From assembly GCF_031453555.1 (NCBI RefSeq), contig NZ_JAVIZM010000001.1:1309001-1373000 (forward strand): 64,000 nucleotides of DNA, read 5' to 3'. A program made the translations under genes and the position numbers. Source of the stretch: Bacillus sp. SLBN-46 (lineage in GTDB: Bacteria > Bacillota > Bacilli > Bacillales > Cytobacillaceae). The notes beneath the pieces are model-generated. The model was not told the DNA's origin and did not search any database. It worked only from the letters and a program-made list of their open reading frames with translations. Each line of letters begins with the position of its first letter. Positions within the stretch are counted from its first letter, which is position 1. Positions 63,694 to 64,000 of the stretch are shown in pieces.

Positions 63694-64000
63694 ATGCCTT
63701 TGGAACCTTTTAGCATTCCTTTAGAAACCATTTATTTGTATGGCTTGATCATTTCGGGTGTATTAACTGTTGTGTATGTCTTGTTTGCGGATGTGTTTCA
63801 TTTCCACGGAGCGGGAGATGGGGGACTTCACTTTCTCAATCCTGTCTTGATTTTTGCCTTTATTACGGTCTTATCAGCAAGCGGTTATTTGTTTGAAAAG
63901 CTATCATCCCTACATTATTTACTTATTATAGGAATCTCGGCAGTTGCCGCTTTTATGATCGTCACCTTATTAAATGTATTTGTCCTCGTACCTTTATCCT
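63694..64000 (+). CDS. NfeD/YuaF-like membrane protein (3' end outside window)
   Basis: The first 102 residues are in the window. Three hydrophobic segments are visible: about 13-32 (TIYLYGLIISGVLTVVYVLF), 49-65 and 73-98. The polar HFHGAGDGG loop lies after the first. The layout matches the N-terminal membrane part of NfeD-type proteins such as YuaF, which pair with flotillin and influence membrane fluidity; the C-terminal OB-fold domain and any flotillin gene lie beyond the window. AAGAAGGGA precedes ATG 63694. Confidence 0.7.
   Translation, partial: MPLEPFSIPLETIYLYGLIISGVLTVVYVLFADVFHFHGAGDGGLHFLNPVLIFAFITVLSASGYLFEKLSSLHYLLIIGISAVAAFMIVTLLNVFVLVPLS

Overview
The window is a stretch of a low-to-moderate GC Bacillaceae chromosome. 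Gene content and order follow the Bacillus subtilis blocks uvrBA / yvl / hprK-lgt-yvoD-ppaX-yvoF / his / yvcD-trxB-yvcI-rapZ-glmR-whiA-crh / clpP / tRNA-Arg / sigL / cggR-gapA-pgk-tpiA-gpmI-eno / secG-est-rnr-smpB-ssrA. Ribosome-binding sites are strong AGGAGG types, TTG and GTG starts are common, and CtsR, CggR and ECF (sigma-W-like) sites are recognisable. A Neobacillus- or Mesobacillus-like member would fit, but the genus cannot be fixed from this sequence alone.

Layout. 1-4534 holds the 3' part of uvrB and complete uvrA (nucleotide excision repair). 4775-6675 is a small envelope-stress operon (DUF4870 protein, YvlB, YvlD) behind an ECF-type promoter. 6808-10737 carries hprK, lgt, yvoD, ppaX and yvoF. 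10935-17851 is a complete histidine operon (hisZGDBHAF and hisIE), interrupted between hisD and hisB by six 52-bp hairpin repeats. 18012-24667 runs from a TPR protein through trxB, a Nudix hydrolase, rapZ, glmR and whiA to crh. clpP on the minus strand has a CtsR operator. tRNA-Arg(CCG), sigL, a glutaredoxin-like protein and the CggR-controlled glycolytic operon (27568-34635) follow. Then come a TIM-barrel-type protein, secG, a carboxylesterase, rnr, smpB and ssrA.

The most unusual spot is 39400-40691. The smpB reading frame carries a one-base insertion near codon 15. The adjacent tmRNA gene is split in its T-loop by a 278-nt group I intron. Both halves of the trans-translation system therefore look modified side by side.

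41397-50446 holds an MFS exporter with an attenuator-like leader, then a minus-strand arginine deiminase cluster (argR, arcR, arcA, arcB, M20 dipeptidase, YfcC-type antiporter, arcC). A second, APA-type antiporter gene lies at 59493. Between and after these are membrane and hypothetical genes, a polysaccharide deacetylase, an AI-2E transporter-family protein, an AlkD-like glycosylase, a cation efflux protein, a thioesterase, a GerPA/GerPF-type spore protein, nadE, an orphan MASE3 membrane protein and a cystine-type ABC transporter. The window ends inside an NfeD/YuaF-like gene with its own sigma-W-like promoter.

Several long intergenic gaps hold short-period tandem arrays. Two unrelated arrays (4601 and 63421) share an exact 21-bp period and six units. 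Two others are made of hairpin units about 52 bp apart. An identical 13-mer, GGTGCCTGACACC, occurs five times in the window. No phage, insertion sequence, rRNA or CRISPR array was seen.
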